Assembly (NCBI GenBank): GCA_023846275.1
Contig: JAIUJO010000142.1
Coordinates: 91,001 to 155,000 of the forward strand
DNA: 64,000 nucleotides
Direction: 5' to 3'
From: Vanilla planifolia
Taxonomy: Eukaryota > Streptophyta > Magnoliopsida > Asparagales > Orchidaceae
The translations under genes and the position numbers were made by a program. The notes under the pieces were generated by a model. It searched no databases. It worked only from the letters and a program-made list of their open reading frames with translations, and had not been told where the DNA came from. This document shows, piece by piece, positions 50,237 to 62,519 of this stretch. Every line of letters begins with the position of its first letter. Positions within the stretch are counted from its first letter, which is position 1.

Positions 50237-53200
50237 AATGTTTATATGGAGGGATGTTTACAAAATATCAAAAAACCTTTAAGATTCATTTAATGCTCAC
50301 TAAAATAATGTATGTGCATGAAAATTTATTTTAAATGTCATGAAATGAAATTTGCATATGGATATTTTTGTATAACATCACAACAACAATTATTTGAAAG
50401 AACTAATAATATGGAGAGGAAGTCAAATATCAATGAAAAAAATGAAAAAGAATTTCAAATAATAATTCAACATGAATTGCATGAGGATATGCCATAAAAA
50501 AATCCAAAATATTATATAGACAAATATTATCACGATTGTGGTATTACCCACTTCTAATCATAAAATTACCTTTTTAATATTCGAATAAAAAATCTAGCAT
50601 GTGATAGGAGCCTAAGTTTTTACAAATTAGTACTTTGATACCTATTATTGTCATACCATTCAAAAAATGCTCCATTCTCATTTCCTAAATTTGACATACT
50701 CTAGAGTCTAAACTATCATCAATTATTGCAATTCTTATTTTAATAGTGCTAGCCTTGTGACCTAAGTCAATATTTAATTTTGTTAGGTTCACTTTTAAAA
50801 GACATTTCCTCTGTTTTAGAGTCACTTGTCATAGGCCAAATTAATCTATGGGTTTTACCATATCTGTTTTAATTACATTGTTCAAATCAATCTATGCATG
50901 TTTCAATGGTTTCTCTTAGCTCTTGTAATGAATGAATTAGTTCTATAATTACATGTTATGTTATTAAGTCCATAGATGAGTGTAGTGGCCAAGAATCAAA
51001 CATTCCATAATATTATATAGACCTAGTAGTCATAAACAAGTGGGATTAAAAAGAAGTTTGCAATTTGGAATGATAAAGATAGTGAAAAATAAATAAATCA
51101 TGAGATGTAATAAAAGAAGAACATATAAATAAATAAATGTTATGGCATTGGACATAGAAAGAAGATTTTATTTTATTTACTTTGTAATGTTTTTTCATAT
51201 AAGTTTAAATTTTTTTTAGCAATTAAAAAAATGCATAAAATTTAAAGATATTAGTTTAACGATAAATTAAAAAATAATGCAAAATTCTTATAGCAAAACA
51301 TTCTTTGATCCAAGTTCATATATAATTTTATACAAAAACTTGCATTTAGGTCATTAATAATTGAAAAGTTCTTAGGCTACCCAATGGTGTTATAGGTTCA
51401 TAATAGAAAATGTTAGTATCATTGGACAACAAAAACCTTTCGTAGAAGCTTAGGACATACACTGATAATTAATAGTAGGAATGTTAACCTAATGGAAAAG
51501 TGATTTTAATAACCAACCTCTAGAATACTCAAGTTACTAGTGTAGTGTCAAGATGAACAAGTGGTGATTTTAGAAAACTAAATAAAAAAATCGCATGATC
51601 ATTAAGCCCAACTAGATATTTGGACAAGATGATTGAATTCCCAAAAGTTGAAACTAAGCGATTAAGAGCTTTCTTAGTGATTCGATACTCTTGTGAATAC
51701 TAGATAATTTGTTAGGATCTCTTTATTTTGAGCCTTTAACTCTCCTTCCTAGGCTACGTCTAGAATCGTAGCACTATATTGAATATACACAAAATGCTTT
51801 CATTAAACTGGCTTAGTGGAAGTACTATGTTATTTTATTCAAATTATATTACTTATAATATTTTTAGCATCAGTATTTATATAAATTTCATGGCTACAAT
51901 GATAATTTTTTGGTGTAGAATATGTAAGGGTATTTTTGAAATATTATGGAACATATTTTACAATTTTAAAAAATATTTGTAAAATTTTGAAAGTTATCAC
52001 AAAAAATTAAAAACATATTCTAAATTAATTCAAAAATTTTGATTGAAATGAAGCATAATTAAGTTGACATAAGAAGCTCCCAAATTGGCATGTGCATTTT
52101 GTGAATTAATTTAGTGAGTGGCAAGGAGGTGACCAACGTGATCGGTGCAGTGCCGGTGGATAGACACAGCTGCATGTCAAATCTAATTTGTAAGTCAGCA
52201 TGAGCAAATAGATCTACATACATTGACAGCTTAGAAAATTTCATGGATTGTAGATCAACACTGGTTAGTGTGTTTTGAGGAGATGAACGAGTTTGAAGAG
52301 TTAAGGTGGGTCGAGCAGGACACATGAATTGACATTAGCAATAGTAGAATTGAAAGACAATAGCAAGCAGTAGCTGAAAGAAATCCAACTAAAAATTTTA
52401 AGCCTTTTTAACATTATTTTGAGACCATTTTTTTCCTAATAGAATTTCGATGCTCTATGAGGATTTCTTGGATAGAATTTAAATCTAGAAGTATTTCAAA
52501 AGCTACCAATCAATCTTCAAATGACTTAAAACTAAATTATAAATACAAATAACTTGACAAATTGATAAAAAAAATTAAAAAGTGTGATATACAAGGGTCA
52601 ATTATAATTGGCCCCCATAATAGAAATGACATCAAAGACTAACTAAAAGTAGAGGTAGTAAACTTGAATGGCTCATAATCCGAGTAAAACTAGCATGACT
52701 CTAGGTCGAACCACTGTGTGATGTACGGAATGCTACTCGTCAAAAATTTACTAATATTTTTTAAATGCTAGATCATAACTGCTCAATGATTTTTTTAAAG
52801 GGTGACGTTTAATTGTTAGATGAATCTAAAGAAAAAAAAACCAAATTTTGCAATATTTTCTTCAAAGAAGAAATAATTTCTAATTTTATTACATATTATG
52901 TCTCGCATAATTTTAATGTGGATATCGAAAGCTTATATAGTTTTTTAAGGTGTGCTAATAACATAAATGATCCTCATAGCTTCCATAATAATGTTATACA
53001 AGGCTTTATTTGTGTGGCAAAGAGAAAATGAATAATTTGTGTTTTCAAAATTTTGAATAATTAGATATTGATATGTAATTTCATTGGTGAGTGATTATAT
53101 TGATCAAAAGTTATATAGTTTTATTTATATTTATTACAAGTTATTTCTCTTAAAATAATTTAATCAATATTTTCACCATTACAAGGCTATGTAAAGCATT

Positions 53201-54019
53201 TCTCAACCTCTTCTTTTATGTAAAAATATTACTACATATTGGAGGTTACAATAGTTATAGTTTATATTTCAAATGCATTATTATTGTTATCAAGAATTCT
53301 GAAGACTGTGGTTGATATGATTGTGTGACAATGAGCTTCCATAAGCTTTTGATGTGGCGATGCATGTTAATGTCATATGTTAATCGGTTACCATTCAGTG
53401 ATTTAGAGTGTCTCATTGAAGTATTAGTGTGACCAATTAAATATATAGGTTGGAATGAGTCCAATGCATAGAGATATCCTAGTGGCCATGATTGATTCCA
53501 CATAAGTTATGCATTGAACTTGTATAAGCACACATAAGACTACAATGGCTTGTCTTGTTCTAAAGAACTAATATATTGTATAATAAGAATCATATGACAA
53601 AAATTTTATGAAAATATTTATGAAGTGGTAAACCAAGATAATTGAGGAACTAAACTACAAAACTTGACACAATGAGCCCCAATGGATAAGTTTAATTAAC
53701 ATATTAGTGTATTATTATAACTAAATAATCTAACACAAATCAATGGGGTTTCAAAGAAAACCAAATGGTTCGTTCCATGCCATATATTTAGCTAATGATA
53801 ATCTTGCTATGAAGTAAGATATCATGTACTACATTGATAGATTTCATGATTGTATGACATAAAACAAATTAGAGTAAATATATTTGTCTAATCCTTTCTA
53901 ATAAGTGGTAGCATCAGAATGACTTTGTCGCAAAGAGGAAGCACAACAGATAGATTTGATTTATCAGCATCGAGAACATGTGTAGAAGATGACAGTCTTG
54001 ATGTGAAATATTATACTAT
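50237..54019. other. Mostly unrecognised DNA
   Basis: No family motif was found. Bases 52050-52340 are clearly GC-richer than their neighbours and contain an 88-codon minus-strand frame (52059-52325) with no recognised similarity. Bases 52600-52740 and 53880-54000 are also less AT-rich. A 72-codon plus-strand frame at 52813-53031 is Asn/Phe/Lys-rich. These patches may be fragments of further decayed elements. Confidence 0.4.
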
Positions 54020-54180
54020 GCTGATTGATGTTTCATATTGAATGTGCTAAGCAATTATCCCACACCAAAGTAATCCAAATTGAGCATTGGATCATTATTA
54101 AAATGTTTTGGACCAATCAAAAATATCTATTTTTGGTAGCCAAATTAGCTAGCAAATATATTGCTATGAAGTAAAATATA
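54020..54180 (+). pseudogene. Possible Ty1/copia RNase H end
   Basis: On the plus strand, AKQLSHTKVIQIEHWII (from about 54043) resembles the end of copia RNase H, where AKNP-HH-RTKHIEI-YHFIR is usual. Roughly 25 codons later, after a frameshift, W-PN-LANIL corresponds loosely to the closing EQLADIFTK. The match rests on a few residues only. No RT precedes it within the expected distance, so this is a tentative fragment call. Confidence 0.3.
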
Positions 54181-55199
54181 ATTCAACACTGTGATGAACT
54201 CTGTAACCATAAATGTTGAAATAGTCAATAAGTGACACCGTATTTGTTCAGTCATTAATGACCACATAATTATGGTTGAAAGACATAATAAAGGTGTTAA
54301 TAATCCAAAAAATAGAGTTTAATGTATTACATAATTAAGTTTAACATACCAAACTAATGCCATTGAACTAGTCTTTACATAAGGTTGATTGGGAGGATGT
54401 GTTGGCCAATGAATGAAGGAATACTAGATGCTGAGGATGTAGAACTGTCTTGTGTAACTAAAATTGATGAATAATTATGTTAGCTATTGGATCAAATGAC
54501 ATAAATTTTTGAGAAAGGCATGGCTTTTTTTCTCATTCTTTGCATATATATCTTATTCCTAAAAAGAACAATAAATTTGATAGGTAGTCTCCTAATTCAC
54601 AAATTTAAATAAATACAATAGAAAAAAATTTATTGTCATAGTAGTACAATATGTACTCAATTTACTTTAGCAAAAGTAGTCATAATTGTGTTAAACATTC
54701 TTTTGAGTGTTTGCTAGAATCAAGTGCAAGTTTAAAGGGTTCATTTTTATGCAAAAAATTATGATCTTAGATATAGCAAGAATTGGTATCATTTGCTAAA
54801 ATTGAGGAACTCTATGGATATTAGTTTTGCTGATATGAAACAAGCCACATGAAACAGTTCAATTCATTTTTCCTAGAATATAATTAACTTGAGATGAGTT
54901 ATGTGAACCCAAAGTAGTTTATGAAAATTGATTTCTTATTCTAAAGTAAAGGATATATGATAAAGCCTAGTGGTCTTCAAAGGTTTTAGTTAATTATTTG
55001 TAGTGCCAATTGCTCTGTAATTTCCATAAGAACAAATCAAAATTAGCCTTAATGATTGTGTAAATGCATTTATACATTTGACTATGGAGGCATTAGTTTG
55101 ATGACTTTCCTTATGATCATTACATAATATATCAAAATCTCTCCACATCAATCTTAATTAAAGCTTCACAAATTTTAATAATTTGTGATGAATTTATAA
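54181..55199. other. No recognisable gene; lies beyond the 3' end of LINE-B
   Basis: No motif seen. On the minus strand this stretch follows the LINE-B RNase H relic, so its right part may be the LINE-B 3' untranslated region. No clear oligo-T run (minus-strand poly-A) marks the end. Confidence 0.4.
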
Positions 55200-58100
55200 C
55201 CTCTAAAAGAATACAGTTACTACTTATTAAAGCCTACTAATTTTTTACTGCATTTCCTTCCTTGAATATGTGTTAGATGTGAACTACATTGCAATGAAAT
55301 TGATTCATTCAATCTAGTTGGATTAAGATATAGCAAGGATTCCAATGCTTTTATGCAACATTATAGAGATTAATTAATTGTTTAGTTCTATAATGATGTT
55401 TTTGCAATGCCAAATTATCACATAAGTGTAAATAAAAAAGTATTTCAATGGTTTCAACTTATATATATTTTTTAGATACTATAAAAATTGAGAGTGCTTT
55501 AATAGCTTTAGAAAATAGTCTCTAATCACACAAACACAACCAATAAGGCCTCACTTCCTTCTAGTCAATCCATTAGAATTTAATTTGACTAAATCCATTA
55601 TTTGGGGAGTTCACTAAACAACTTTTTTATTATTCAATTGATCTCAAAAAATCAAGGAAGCTATGCATATTTTAACATTTGAGGATCTATTCAACTTCTT
55701 TACATAATTATGCAATATTTGAATGTTGAATAAGTATTCCTTCAAACTCAATTTGGGAAATTACAAGGAATATTTTGCTCATTGAATTATTTTGAATATC
55801 TATCTTCTAGATATTACAACATATGAGAGATGGTAGAACACTAAGTCCTTCAATAGCTATTGAGTTTCTTTGATTACACTTCCACCATTGTAGAAGCATT
55901 TTATGAATCATGATGTTCGGTTTATTTGATGCCAGGATTCATTGCAAAGGTATTCCATAAGATTTATTTGAGAGTATTTATATGCAAAAAAGGGAATTTT
56001 TCTAAAAATTGAAATTCAACTTACCTAAGTTCAAAAGATAATCATTTATTTAGGATCCTCTACTTTGCAAAGTTTTGGAAGGTTGAAACTTATTCTACAT
56101 TATTTTTTGAAACTTATGAATGAGGTAATTAATTACCTCTAAGCTTATCCCCTTCTAAATAGATAGCTAATTTTCCATGCTTGGTGAGGGTCTAATAATT
56201 GTTGCCAACCTTATCAATGTTTTTCCAAGTATTGTAAAATACAAAATAGTGACAATGACTCTCATTATTTGATTCTAAGTCATTGAGCATGCTTCACAAA
56301 GTTTCCATTAAGGAAATTGCATCTCATGTATCTTAAATAGATAATTTTCTAGGTTTAGACCTTGTAATTGCAATATAAGCATCCCTAGAATCCTTTAATT
56401 TCTTAGCCAGTAATCCATACATTTCAAAGGGGAGCAAATCATGTTCTAGTTGGCCAAATGGTGCGTGCTCACCAAATCTCTATCACGCTAAAGAAAACCA
56501 TTTATCACACTTTCTCCAAAATTAATAAAATTATTGAAATGATAAGATATCATTAGATTATGAGGTACAATTAACTATAGGATGTGACTAACAAATACTA
56601 CCTCCTATTGAGAATAATGTCTTTTTTCATGTTTTGTTAATCTAGTGTTCGAAGTGGACCACTTATTTCCTACCTTCAAATAATGTGCTTTTGAGTTAAG
56701 GGTTTAGAAAGTAGTATCTTTTCTAAAGTAGGAGCTCCTTGTCAATGTTCTCCTGCTTATGTTTCATATTTGCACATCTAATAAAGAAGATCCTTTGTAC
56801 TTTAATCTACAAACTTGATGTGTCCTAGAGATTTAAAAAGAATAACTTGATATTTTTAATTAAGTTTTTATCATCTCCTAAGAAGAGTATAAGGAAATCT
56901 ACAAAGCACAATTCGGACTTTGCTTGGCAACCACTTGGAGTGGCATTGTGCTTCACTTTACCTAGTATATCTAGATTATTTAAACTTCTTCTTAGAGCTT
57001 TAGCTACAATGTGGAGATGAAATAGGGATAGAGGGTTACCATGATTTACCCAATAAGAGAGTTAAATGGGACCAATTCCTTTCTCATTAATAATGACTAA
57101 CAATCAACTTATATTATAGATATAACTAGATTAATAAATTATCTATTGAAGTTAAACTTGTGTAATGCTTGTTTCCCTCTTGATATACTATTGAAAAAAT
57201 TTTTAAAGTCTAGCTTGATAATATAGCGATAAGCATTGAACTTCTCATTTAAATCATTAAGCTGCTCTTATGAAAGTCTGATTTCTAATGTAGGTAAAAT
57301 ATTTTTAGTGATTGCCCCTTAGAAAAGATGATTGCTCCATTAAGATGATGGTGGTAGGAAACACCATAGCTGCAAACAACTTAGAATAGTTTTTAGAAAT
57401 TACACATCCAAATTTTCATAAAGTCATCGAAAGATGTATTTCAATTAGTGTTTAGAAGAAAAATTAAATTAGTACTACTACATTATTTAGGAGATGGGAC
57501 TCCAATAACAAAATCATTGATAGCAATTAGAATATTTTTTAGAAATTATACATCCAAATTTTCATAAAGTCTTTTAAAGATGTATTGCAATTAGTGTTTA
57601 GAAGAAAAATTAATTTTGTACGACTATGTTCTTTAGGTGATGGGATACCAATAAGAAAGTCAGATTCCTTATGTAGGTAAAATATTTATAATGATTTCAC
57701 CTTCCTTAGAAAAGATGATTGCTACATTGAGATGATGGTGGGGGGAAACACCATAGGCTAACTGCAAATAACTTATAATATTTTTTAGAAATTATGCATC
57801 CAAATTTTCATAAAGTCTTTAAAAGATGTATGGTAATTAGTGTTTAGAAGAAAAATTAAATTAGTACTTCAACATTCTTTAGGTGATGGGATACCAATAA
57901 GAAAATCATTGATAGCATCATAAATTTCATCTTTAAATATGGACCAACGATACTTGTCAAATAAAACAATAAACCTATCCAATCTGTAACAACATGAAGA
58001 ATCCATCAAAAAAATAATTCATTGTATTTTCTCCTTATTAACTAGTTGAATTAGTACCATATTACTTTTTAGTGAGTCTAAGCATCATAAAGCAAAGCAC

Positions 58101-59960
58101 CTCCCATTTTTCTTAGAAAGGAATAGTAGGACATCAAGCAATCAAAGACATATTTGCTAATTAAATAATTCTTTAAGGCGTAACTCCCAATTAGATCTTT
58201 AATTCTTTATATATTACCCTTTATTTTCTTATTATTGAACATTGTGTGGAAAGCATTTGTATTTTTCTCACCATATTTAAGTTACCCAATGCTTATCTTT
58301 CTACTTTTATGCATCAAATGCAGTGGCATCTAGTAGATAACGTAGAGGTTAAACTTGGAGAAGTACTACTTTTATTTCAACTAGGAGCCCTATGAGGATT
58401 GGCCACTATATTTGTTATTAGTCATTGTTATCATTGTCATTATGGGGATCAATTATAGTAGACCTTTATTTGTTCAACATTTCTATTTATTTTCATTAGT
58501 TCAACAATTTATTATCATCTTTAGTTTAGTTTATGTTGTTTAAAGTACAATTGTTAATTTTTTGAAGATTTCCATCTTAATATTTAGTATAGGCCTTCCC
58601 TTCAACCATCTCACAAATCTATCACACAAAACTTTTCTTAAAAATTTATTTAAACAAGGCTTAAAATTTTGTTTTGGGGTTTTTTACTATCATCCACCTT
58701 TAACAGCCATCATTACCACCACTATTAGCATTGATTTATCAACTCGTGCTAACTTTCTTCAATTTGAGTTGACCATAAAGTGGAGTCGAAGTGTCAGTGC
58801 CTCTACACCTATGCTACTCATTAAAATTGAAACACAAAGTGATGCATCGTTCCACCTGTGTTGCATCTTGCATTGCCTTATTGCCTCACCTTTGGCTATT
58901 ACTGCTACTAGAAATGCCTGTGTTAGTTTGGCAAAAAAATTATGATAATTAATTTGTTAGTTTTAAACAACTTTTTTTAGTCTTTTTTGAAGACTTTTAC
59001 GTATTTATTTAGTAATTTATGGTGGCTTTCAAAATTCTAAAATGTCTTCTAAAATTCCAAAAAAGTATTCCTTATTATTCCTAAAAGTTTTGTCCATACA
59101 TCTCTATTTAATAACCATGGTTAATTCATCTTAAGTTTTGTTAGTTCTAACCTTTAGTACTCATCTATAACTCTTTGACGTTGTCTACCATCTCCATAAC
59201 ATGTTATTCTTCTCCTTTAGATTTCAAAAATATATTACAAAATTAAGTTTTACTCCATTCTTCAAGGTGACCTTTGACTTTCTTTAGCTAGTAAACTAGG
59301 GCCCTCATTTCTGACCTAGCAATTAAAAGACTCTCGAGTAACAACTAGAGAGAATTCTATGCTTTCAATCAAAGTGCCTTGGAATCTAAGTTGTCTAGGA
59401 TTAGATTTTGACTTTTGATAAGGAAATGATTAATAATAGAGATTAGTATAAAAGGAACATGTTCATATGTTGAGCCATTATGTTAGGAAAGCTTTGAGCA
59501 AATCATGATTCAATAGGGTTCTATCCACAAGAGTAACCTTTATATTTCTAAACCTTTGTCATTTTAGTGTCCCTTCCATTTAGGGAAGACAATTGGCCTC
59601 CACCATCAATCTTAGATGCCTCCAAAGATATCTTCTATTAATAAAAGAGTTGTTGGCATACACAAAAGGGTAACACATCATTTATGTACCACCATGTGAA
59701 GAAAGTATTCTTAATTTTCAATTTCAATGTTGTAAATATTGTAACTAAAACATGTATACTTTGTTAGAAATGTTGTATCATAATAGTGAAAGTTTGTTTG
59801 CCTTTAAGCAAAATTTTTTTATTGTGTTTTTTTTTCCTAGGTTCAACAAGTGGTGGATGTATGCTCATTTTATAAGCCGAACAACCTAAAAATTGGTTCC
59901 TTATATTTTTAATTATTACTAATTTTTCAATTACATAATTTATATAAAATTTAAAATATT
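55200..59960 (-). pseudogene. LINE-B ORF2 relic, near full length
   Basis: Minus-strand L1-type ORF2. In order: FVYANNSFINRRYLWRHL (59669-59615), an endonuclease YAP-----R--LW--L segment; VDRTLLNHDLLKAF (about 59530), the RLDRFL segment; HLEEWSKT and FCNIF (59268-59219), matching the LK-WNK--FGNI linker; FKDEIYDAINDFLIG (57940-57890), then SFKDFMKIWM, matching SDFRPISL; IKLDFKNFFNSIS (57220-57186), RT motif A, LD--KAFD; GNPLSLF and VAKALRRSLNN (57041-56970), matching GDPLSPFLF--EALSRSL; CFVDFLILFLGDD (about 56906), where FADD has become FVDF; WW----RNSIAIEGL (about 55888); and KLNSNG to VIRD (55600-55515) with HIFKEGNAV (55273-55245), the RNase H domain. Stops are frequent. The first part of the endonuclease is unreadable or lost, and ORF1 was not found. 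Confidence 0.9.
57275..57940 (-). repeat. Triplicated segment inside LINE-B reverse transcriptase
   Basis: A segment of roughly 150 bases occurs three times in direct order. Its core, ATCCAAATTTTCATAAAGTC followed by TTTAGAAGAAAAATTAA and GGTGATGGGA or similar, starts at about 57407, 57551 and 57790. A larger overlapping duplication pairs 57278-57520 with 57660-57920: GTAGGTAAAATATTT, GAAAAGATGATTGCT, GATGATGGTGG and GAAACACCATAG are shared. The unit encodes the RT N-terminal stretch with the PSPKE to SFKDF motifs, normally present once, so these are duplications within the relic and not part of the LINE family plan. Confidence 0.88.
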
Positions 59961-60089
59961 TTAAAGTAAAATAAAAGTTTATTTAAAATCACTTTTATAT
60001 ACTTTTTATACCTCATTAAAAATTATTTTAAATATTGTCTTGAAATATTTTATAATAAAGGAAAGTTTTATTCTTAACAATTCAAATCT

Positions 60090-61352
60090 CTTGTTGAACC
60101 ACACTTCAGGTGCAACCACACCTTGACATCGATGCAATGCAATGCCTTCATGAGTAACAGGGTGGTGTAATGGTCACTACAACATCAAAATAATGTGTCC
60201 TTGTGTAGTATTTGCTACAACTATGTGTATAGTACTATAATGTGCAATCCTGTTGTAGCAAGTTTATGTGCACCGTACGGTATCTTGTGATGCAGAAGAC
60301 AGTTCGTGAGCACATTCATGGCACATGGCTACAAGCACCCGCAATGTGCAGCTCTTTACCTGGATGTTTAGCACAATAGAATATTGATGCTTGGATAGAG
60401 TGATTCCCAATTTATAGAGTTGCATGCTTCCCTGATAAAATTGTCATCATAACTAATGTTAAAGTGGCAATGTATAATGCAGTACAGCTTGTAATGTAGT
60501 GAAAGTTGGATGATGCAACATGCACTAACATTTTTACATGTTAGGTTACACCCCTAGCCATGTGCTACTACATATGCATGCATTATTGCACCATGCATGT
60601 GTGATAAGGAACTATGCATGCATGTGAAGGCTAGTTTGTGCATGTTGAGTGGCTTCATATGTGTGCTACTAGTCATGCTAAAAAATGTAACTTTTTTGAG
60701 ATTTTTGGCACTACGAGCTACTAACAAATGGATAAGGTGATGCCCTACTCAGAGACTTGCCTTATTTGATAGAATAATCGAAATGTGCTATCTTTAAGGA
60801 GCAATGTGGTGCTGAATGCTTACCATGGTAATTCAAAAGTCATATGGCATTTGTGCTATGTTATTAAGCACACTGTAGTAGGCTATGTTGTTAAGCACAC
60901 TGTAGTGGTGTGTGTGCATGAAACAACTACCTGTTGCGTGCCTTATGCCATCCCCTTCGTGCCACTAGTAGGGCCCACACAGTGTATCATTTTTTGGGAA
61001 CTTTAGCATTGTAGGATGCTAGTGCTTATATAAGGTGATGCAATAGTAGGAGACTTGCCTTCTTTATGGAATGGTCACAGTATGCAATTCTTATGATGAA
61101 ACATATTTTGCAGGGTGGACCATGATGAAGAAAAACTTGGATCTTGAATATGAGATAGGGAGTGCATGCTAGAGTGTGATCCTAGTTGCACGCTACTATA
61201 ACTGTACGTGTAGTAGAGAACTATGCATGACCACTGCTACGAGTGCAGTTGGTAGGTAGTTTGTGCACTTGTAATAGCACCATTTGCATGTCCAAAGTTG
61301 AACATGTAACCAATGACATTAGATGCTACCTTGTGCTTTATCCTTGTGTTGC
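60090..61352 (+). repeat. GC-richer repeated tract, probable rDNA spacer (IGS/5' ETS) relic
   Basis: This tract is visibly richer in G and C than its surroundings and full of GCATGC/TGCATG words. It ends exactly where the 18S relic begins, so by position it should be intergenic and external transcribed spacer. Internal direct repeats support this: ATAAGGTGATGC followed about 15 bases later by GAGACTTGCCTT at 60733 and 61036; GGAACTATGCATG at 60608 with AGAACTATGCATG at 61217, both followed by TAG-TTTGTGCA; and a 27-base tandem pair (60855-60881, 60882-60908). The CTTATATAAGG at 61025 is vaguely like a plant Pol I promoter TATA box, but that is speculation. Spacer sequence is not conserved between species, so this call rests on position and repeat structure. 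Confidence 0.55.
60855..60908 (+). repeat. 27-bp tandem duplication
   Basis: GCTATGTTATTAAGCACACT plus GTAGTAG is followed directly by the same 27 bases with two changes. Because 27 is a multiple of three, the 73-codon frame at 60785-61006 that crosses it shows a repeated peptide (YVIKHTVVG, YVVKHTVVV). That frame is probably not a gene, since it lies in spacer-like DNA. Confidence 0.9.
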
Positions 61353-62450
61353 TACCTGGTGGATCCTACTAGTTGTCATATGCATGTCTTAAAGATTAAG
61401 CCATGCATGCATAAGTATGAACAATGTTAAACTATGAAACATGAATGGCTCATTAAGTTGTATATGTTACTTAAAAAATAATAGTAATTGTAGAGCTATA
61501 CATGTGCTAAACAAGACTTTGTGAAGGGATGCATTGATTAGGTAAAAAGTTAAAGTAGGCATTTTCACGACTCCTTGACAATTCATGATAACTTGTTAGA
61601 CTTCATAACCTCCATGTTGATGATGCATCATTCGAATTTTTCTCTTATGTCCTTTCAATGATAAGATGGGGCTTACCATGGTGGTTATGGGTGAGGGGGA
61701 GTTATGATTCGATTTTGGAGAGGGATTCTGAGGATGACTGCCACATCCAAGGAAGACAGCATGTGTGCAAATTACCCAGTCTTGACACTAGGAGGCAGTG
61801 ACAATAAAGAATAATACTGTGCTCCATGAGTCCCATAATTAGAATGCGTATAATCTAAATCCCTCAATGAAGGTCCATTAGATGACAAATCTCGTGCCAA
61901 TAGCCAAAGAAATTGAAGCTCCAATGACATGTTGTAGTTGTTGTAGTGAAAAAGCTCATAATTGAACCTCGGTCTGACTTTGATCTGTCTACCTTTATTT
62001 ATGCACTACTCACCCCAATACTTTTACTGATGATGTTGTATAGCCTTAGCTTATCGAGTCAAGCCCTTAATGTCAATGTATTGAAGAAATTATAATGCTC
62101 AAAGCAAGCCCATACTTTAGATACAATAGCATGAGATAACATCAGAAGATTTTGATCTCATTATGTTAGCCTTCGAGATCAGAGTAATGATTTAGAGGCA
62201 TAATCATGGGCTTTTCTATTTCATAATTAGAGGTGAATTTCTTAGAATTAGGAAAGATGAATATATACAAAAGCATTTGCTAAGGATGTTTTACATAATT
62301 TAAAATGAAAGTTAAGGGCTCAAAGATGATCATGTATCATTCTATTCTTAAACATAAATGAAACTGACATGGGATTGGTGGTTGTTGCTCTTTAAACTCT
62401 AAAAGCTGTCTTTTGGTTCATTGATAAAGTAATGGCTGAAGCCTTTGACA
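61353..62450 (+). pseudogene. Decayed cytosolic 18S rRNA gene, 5' two thirds
   Basis: This matches a eukaryotic small-subunit rRNA gene, read colinearly from the mature 5' end. TACCTGGTGGATCC at 61353 corresponds to TACCTGGTTGATCC. Then follow AAAGATTAAGCCATGCATG (from 61393), GAATGGCTCATTAA (61444), AGGGATGCATT (about 61527), CATGATAACTTG, GCATCATTCGAATTT, CCACATCCAAGGAAG (61741), GCAAATTACCCA, GTGACAATAAAGAATAATACT, AATCTAAATCCCT, AGCTCCAATGAC, GAAGAAATTATAATGCTCAAAGC (from 62083), GATAACATCAGAAGATTTTGAT, GCATTTGCTAAGGATGTTT and GGTTGTTGCTCTTTA (about 62373). The invariant 530 loop (GTGCCAGCAGCCGCGG) is ruined at 61894. Similarity ends at about 62450, near position 1130 of roughly 1,800. 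Most changes are C to T or G to A. It cannot form a working ribosome. Confidence 0.95.
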
Positions 62451-62519
62451 TACTCTCCATAAAGATGTTCATACAAAAAATAATTAAAAATACAAAATTG
62501 AAGTGCTTTGAAAAGGGCA

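Noticed and set aside
60785..61006. 73-codon frame with a duplicated 9-residue peptide
   Set aside because: It sits inside the spacer-like tract and the peptide repeat is simply the in-frame reading of a 27-base tandem duplication.
61353..62450. A functional 18S rRNA gene
   Set aside because: Invariant regions such as the 530 loop are destroyed and the last third is missing.
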